From CG1-02-35-72 sp045046885 (GTDB lineage Bacteria > Bacteroidota > Bacteroidia > Flavobacteriales > Flavobacteriaceae): 8,528 bases of DNA. The first letter of the stretch is position 1, and every line of letters begins with the position of its first letter. Of the stretch, positions 5,354-8,528 are shown one piece after another. Position numbers and translations under genes: made by a program. The DNA lies in contig JASFYX010000015.1 of NCBI GenBank assembly GCA_045046885.1, positions 1-8,528 on the forward strand, written 5' to 3'. The notes below the pieces were generated by a model, which saw nothing but the letters and a program-made list of their open reading frames with translations, was not told the origin of the DNA and did not search any database.

Positions 5354-5361
5354 TATATTTG
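5354..5361 (+). promoter_or_regulatory. -7 promoter box of ychF
   Basis: TATATTTG is an exact match to TAnnTTTG, 20 bp upstream of the ychF ATG, giving a short leader. The 78-bp divergent region must also hold the sirtuin promoter; the closest match there on the - strand is TAAATTTA, with one mismatch. Confidence 0.6.
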
Positions 5362-5381
5362 CACCTCAAAAAATAAAATAA

Positions 5382-6476
5382 ATGAAAGCCGGAATTGTAG
5401 GATTACCCAATGTAGGGAAATCAACTTTATTTAATTGTTTATCAAATGCTAAAGCACAAAGTGCAAATTTTCCTTTTTGTACTATAGAACCCAATATAGG
5501 TGTCGTTAATGTACCAGATTTAAGACTTCAAAAGTTAGAAGCTATTGTTAATCCAGAGCGCGTTATGCCCGCAACAGTCGAAATTGTGGATATTGCCGGT
5601 TTGGTAAAAGGGGCTAGTAAAGGCGAAGGTTTAGGGAATAAATTCTTGGCCAATATCCGTGAAACGGATGCCATTCTTCATGTTTTACGCTGTTTTGATA
5701 ACGATAATATTGTACATGTAGATACTACTATAGACCCCATTAGAGATAAAGAAACGATAGATTTTGAATTGCAAATCAAAGATTTAGAAAGCCTTGAAAA
5801 GCGGATAGAACGTGTTAAAAAAGCGGCTAGGACAGGCGATAAAATCGCACAAAAAGAATTAGTTGTTTTAGAACAAGTTAAAGCAGGATTAGAAAGTGCT
5901 ACTTCTGTTAGAACTATTCCCCTAGATGCAAACGATAGATTAGAATTTATAAAACCTTTGCAATTATTGACAGATAAGCCTGTTTTATATGTGTGTAATG
6001 TTGATGAGGCTTCGGCTAAGGATGGTAATAATTATGTAAAACAAGTGCAAGAGGCTGTTAAAAAAGAAGATGCCGAGATAATAATTTTGGCCGTAGCAAC
6101 CGAAGCGGATATTACAGAACTCGACACTTTTGAAGAACGCGAAATGTTTTTGGAAGATTTAGGCTTAAAAGAAGCCGGTGCGTCAAAATTAATACGCACC
6201 GCTTATAAACTATTGAATCTGCAAACCTATTTTACGGCAGGAGTTAAAGAAGTCCGCGCTTGGACTATTAATATTGGCGATACAGCCCCACAAGCGGCAG
6301 GGGTTATTCATACCGATTTTGAACGTGGATTTATCCGTGCAGAAGTTATGAAATACAACGATTTTGTAACTCTTGGCTCTGAATTGAAAGTCCGCGAAGC
6401 CGGGAAATTAGCTGTAGAAGGAAAAGAATACATTGTGCAAGACGGCGATATTATGAACTTCAGATTCAATGTGTAA
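5382..6476 (+). CDS. ychF: redox-regulated ribosome-associated ATPase YchF (Obg/OLA1 family)
   Basis: A 364-residue cytoplasmic P-loop protein, the typical length for YchF. In order: the Walker A loop GLPNVGKST (7-15), TIEPNIGVV in the switch I region (34-42), DIAGLVKGASKGEGLGNKFL (70-89) including the G3 motif, a coiled-coil insertion (about 128-172), NVDE (206-209) in place of the GTPase NKxD motif, which explains the family's preference for ATP, and a C-terminal TGS domain (about 281-364) with TAGVKEVRAWTI and FERGFIRAEV. YchF/OLA1 proteins bind ribosomes and are linked to stress responses and translation control. The start is the ATG 20 bp after a perfect -7 box. All key motifs are intact. 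tgt follows 49 bp downstream on the same strand. Confidence 0.97.
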   Translation: MKAGIVGLPNVGKSTLFNCLSNAKAQSANFPFCTIEPNIGVVNVPDLRLQKLEAIVNPERVMPATVEIVDIAGLVKGASKGEGLGNKFLANIRETDAILHVLRCFDNDNIVHVDTTIDPIRDKETIDFELQIKDLESLEKRIERVKKAARTGDKIAQKELVVLEQVKAGLESATSVRTIPLDANDRLEFIKPLQLLTDKPVLYVCNVDEASAKDGNNYVKQVQEAVKKEDAEIIILAVATEADITELDTFEEREMFLEDLGLKEAGASKLIRTAYKLLNLQTYFTAGVKEVRAWTINIGDTAPQAAGVIHTDFERGFIRAEVMKYNDFVTLGSELKVREAGKLAVEGKEYIVQDGDIMNFRFNV

Positions 6477-6486
6477 TTAATTTATT

Positions 6487-6511
6487 GTCAGTTCGAGCGT
6501 AGTCGAGAACA
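6487..6511. repeat. short palindromic intergenic repeat (TTCGAG...CTCGAA-type flavobacterial element)
   Basis: GTCAGTTCGAGCGTAGTCGA continues to GAACA. GTT...AAC and CGA...TCG pair around a six-base loop with a two-base bulge. I recall near-identical sequences (TTCTCGACTGCGCTCGAA in the other direction) as frequent extragenic repeats in flavobacterial genomes. It lies in the 49-bp gap between ychF and tgt and could mark an mRNA processing or attenuation point. The gap shows no exact TAnnTTTG box, so tgt may be transcribed from upstream. Confidence 0.5.
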
Positions 6512-6525
6512 TTATTTAAAAATAT

Positions 6526-7656
6526 ATGAAATTCGAACTTAAAGGTACAGATACGCAGACTAAAGCCAGAGCAGGCCTTATAACTACTAATCATGGCACT
6601 ATTCAAACCCCAATCTTTATGCCAGTGGGGACTGTGGCTTCGGTAAAAGGCGTGCACCAACCCGAACTTAAAAATGACATCAAAGCACAAATAATTTTAG
6701 GCAATACCTATCATTTATATCTACGTCCTAAAACACCTATTTTAGAACAAGCCGGCGGTTTACATAAGTTTATGAATTGGGATAAAAATATCCTTACTGA
6801 TAGTGGTGGCTATCAAGTATATAGTTTATCGGCCAATCGAAAGATAAAGGAAGAAGGTGTTAAGTTTAAATCGCATATTGATGGTTCTTATCACGTTTTT
6901 TCTCCCGAAAAGGTGATGGAAATTCAGCGCAGTATTGGTGCCGATATCATTATGGCTTTTGACGAATGTACGCCCTATCCATGCGATTATAATTACGCCA
7001 AAAATTCTATGCATATGACGCACCGTTGGCTTGACCGCTGTGTGTCACATCTTAAAAAAGTACCCGAAAAATATGGCTATTCACAAACCCTTTTCCCAAT
7101 TGTGCAAGGCAGTACTTATAGAGATTTACGTACGCAATCGGCCGAATATATTGCCAATATTGGTGCAGAAGGCAATGCTATTGGCGGTTTATCGGTTGGC
7201 GAACCTGCCGAAGAAATGTACGAAATGACCGATTTGGTTTGCGGTATTTTGCCAAAAGACAAACCCCGTTATTTAATGGGAGTGGGTACACCTATAAATA
7301 TTTTAGAAAATATTGCTTTAGGCATTGATATGTTCGATTGTGTGATGCCTACACGTAACGCCCGTAACGGGATGTTATTTACTGCTCATGGTACTATAAA
7401 TCTAAAAAATAAAAAGTGGGAAGATGATTTTTCGCCGCTTGATGAGATGGGTATTACAAGCGTTGACACTTTATATTCTAAGGCTTATCTGCGTCATTTA
7501 TTTGCGGCTAAAGAAAACTTGGGAAAACAAATTGCCTCGATACATAATTTGGGTTTTTATTTATGGTTGGTTGGTGAAGCAAGAAAGCATATCTTAGCAG
7601 GAGATTTTCACGCTTGGAAAACCAAGATGGTAAAACAAATGGATAAGCGCTTGTAA
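6526..7656 (+). CDS. tgt: queuine/preQ1 tRNA-guanine transglycosylase
   Basis: A 376-residue cytoplasmic TIM-barrel enzyme, the standard length for bacterial Tgt. It exchanges guanine-34 for preQ1 in tRNAs for Asp, Asn, His and Tyr, on the way to queuosine. Residues equivalent to those of the Zymomonas enzyme are present: Asp92 in TDSGGYQ, Asp146 in FDEC, Gln194 in QGS, the Gly-Gly of GGLSVGE (220-226), the nucleophile Asp271 in FDCVMPTRNARNG, and His340 in IHNLGF. The three zinc-binding cysteines (318, 320 and 323 in Zymomonas) are replaced: this stretch reads SPLDEMGITSVDTLYS, with Gly309, Thr311 and Asp314 at those places. I believe this is common in Flavobacteriia. The start at ATG 6526 gives the conserved MKFEL lead. 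The permease gene begins 3 bp after the stop, so the two are probably co-transcribed. Confidence 0.97.
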   Translation: MKFELKGTDTQTKARAGLITTNHGTIQTPIFMPVGTVASVKGVHQPELKNDIKAQIILGNTYHLYLRPKTPILEQAGGLHKFMNWDKNILTDSGGYQVYSLSANRKIKEEGVKFKSHIDGSYHVFSPEKVMEIQRSIGADIIMAFDECTPYPCDYNYAKNSMHMTHRWLDRCVSHLKKVPEKYGYSQTLFPIVQGSTYRDLRTQSAEYIANIGAEGNAIGGLSVGEPAEEMYEMTDLVCGILPKDKPRYLMGVGTPINILENIALGIDMFDCVMPTRNARNGMLFTAHGTINLKNKKWEDDFSPLDEMGITSVDTLYSKAYLRHLFAAKENLGKQIASIHNLGFYLWLVGEARKHILAGDFHAWKTKMVKQMDKRL

Positions 7657-7659
7657 GAC

Positions 7660-8528
7660 TTGAAAAAACTTGATCTATACATATTAAAACGTTACTTCAC
7701 AACCTTTCTTTTTACGCTGTTAATTTTAACACCTATAGCTATTGTTATTGATATTGCCGATAAAATTGGTAAATTTCTAGCTAAGCCAGACTTAACTGCT
7801 TACCAGATTATTGTAGATTATTACTTTAATTTTGTTATAAATTATGCTAATACTTTTATGCCATTAGCCTTATTTATATCTGTTATAATGTTCACTTCAA
7901 AGTTGGCAGATAATACAGAAATTATAGCTATAAACAGTTCGGGAATATCTTTTAAAAGATTTCTAAGGCCTTATTTTATAGGAGCAACAATTGTTGCAAT
8001 TTTTGCTTTAGGGATGACTCATTTTATTGTACCTAAAGCTAATAAAGTTTTAGACGATTTTGCTATTCAATTTTTAAAAAAAGGATGGACAGTTAAAAAA
8101 TGGGTAAATAATGGTATTCTACAATTGGGTAAAGGTAACTATGTGTATGTAAAGTCATTTGATTTGCGAAATAATAGAGGTTTTGACTTTACTTATGAAC
8201 ATTATGAGCATAATAAACTAAAATTTAAACTAACTGCAGCAAACATTAGATATATTAAAAGAGATACTACGTTCTTCTTAACAAATTATAAAAAACGAAC
8301 TATTTTAAATAATGAAGATATAATTGAAACTGGTAAAAAAATGGATACTACATTTAATTTTGTGCCAAGAGATTTTCAGGCGGTTAAAAACCTAGCAAGA
8401 CAAATTAACACCCCAGATTTAATAGATTTTATAAAAAATGCCAAGGCAAGAGGTATCAAAAATTTGAATAGTTATTACGTGCAGCTTTATGGCCGTACAA
8501 GTTTACCAGTTTCAACATTTATATTGAC
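7660..8528 (+). CDS. LptF/LptG-family lipopolysaccharide export permease (5' part, runs off the window)
   Basis: The frame is open from TTG 7660 to the window end, about 289 codons. LptF and LptG form the inner-membrane part of the LptB2FG transporter, which extracts lipopolysaccharide and passes it to the periplasmic bridge. The N-terminus KKLDLYILKRYFTTFLFTLL is typical of the family. Three membrane helices follow (about residues 13-33, 56-79, 103-124). Between the second and third is the cytoplasmic coupling segment KLADNTEIIAINSSGISFKR, which contacts the ATPase LptB. After that comes the periplasmic beta-jellyroll domain. The final residues RTSLPVSTFIL begin the fourth helix, and helices 5-6 lie beyond the window. 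The tgt stop is in frame 6 bp upstream and the next ATG is far inside helix 2, so TTG 7660 is almost certainly the start. LptF and LptG cannot be told apart here. Confidence 0.93.
   Translation, partial: MKKLDLYILKRYFTTFLFTLLILTPIAIVIDIADKIGKFLAKPDLTAYQIIVDYYFNFVINYANTFMPLALFISVIMFTSKLADNTEIIAINSSGISFKRFLRPYFIGATIVAIFALGMTHFIVPKANKVLDDFAIQFLKKGWTVKKWVNNGILQLGKGNYVYVKSFDLRNNRGFDFTYEHYEHNKLKFKLTAANIRYIKRDTTFFLTNYKKRTILNNEDIIETGKKMDTTFNFVPRDFQAVKNLARQINTPDLIDFIKNAKARGIKNLNSYYVQLYGRTSLPVSTFIL

Noticed and set aside
6466..7228. Short frames on the - strand (6466-6690, 6826-7023) and + strand (7031-7228) over tgt
   Set aside because: All overlap the conserved Tgt coding sequence in other frames and show no protein features.

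Overview
The window looks like chromosomal DNA of a member of the Bacteroidota, most likely the class Flavobacteriia. The evidence is its low GC content, several exact matches to the Bacteroidota -7 promoter box TAnnTTTG, A-rich leaders in place of clear Shine-Dalgarno sites, and the gene families present: an OmpP1/FadL porin, a Ric/ScdA repair protein, a class III sirtuin, and ychF followed by tgt and an LptF/LptG permease. No tRNA, rRNA, CRISPR array, transposase or integrase was seen.

Region 1 (1 to about 1716) is accessory. It holds a small predicted lipoprotein gene on the + strand (215-667) and two small membrane-protein genes on the - strand (1276-1611 and 967-1260). The two blocks point at each other. 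They are bounded by inverted copies of a roughly 56-bp unit (130-185 and 1617-1672), and each copy carries a TATATTTG promoter box. Related 3' units (668-690 and 961-990) end each block. Between them, 671-812 folds as a long imperfect palindrome containing two perfect hairpins. The layout is like gene cassettes: a promoter-bearing 5' unit, one or two small genes, then a foldable 3' unit, comparable in general shape to integron attC sites. No recombinase gene is present and the classical attC core does not match fully, so this reading is an inference.

Region 2 (1717-3198, - strand) holds a Bacteroidota-type membrane-anchored protein of unknown function, followed by ric/scdA, the di-iron protein that repairs iron-sulfur clusters after nitrosative or oxidative stress. 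ric has its own promoter, a 10-bp perfect inverted repeat just upstream that looks like an operator, and a strong terminator.

Region 3 (3199-5303) has an outer-membrane FadL-type channel on the + strand and a Sir2-family deacylase on the - strand. They converge on a shared UUCG-loop terminator.

Region 4 (5382-8528, + strand) carries ychF (ribosome-associated P-loop ATPase), tgt (queuosine insertion into tRNA) and the 5' part of an LptF/LptG permease (lipopolysaccharide export). tgt and the permease are only 3 bp apart and probably share a transcript. A short repeat of a kind common in flavobacterial intergenic DNA lies between ychF and tgt. The sirtuin and Tgt both lack most of the cysteines that bind structural zinc in their better-known homologues.
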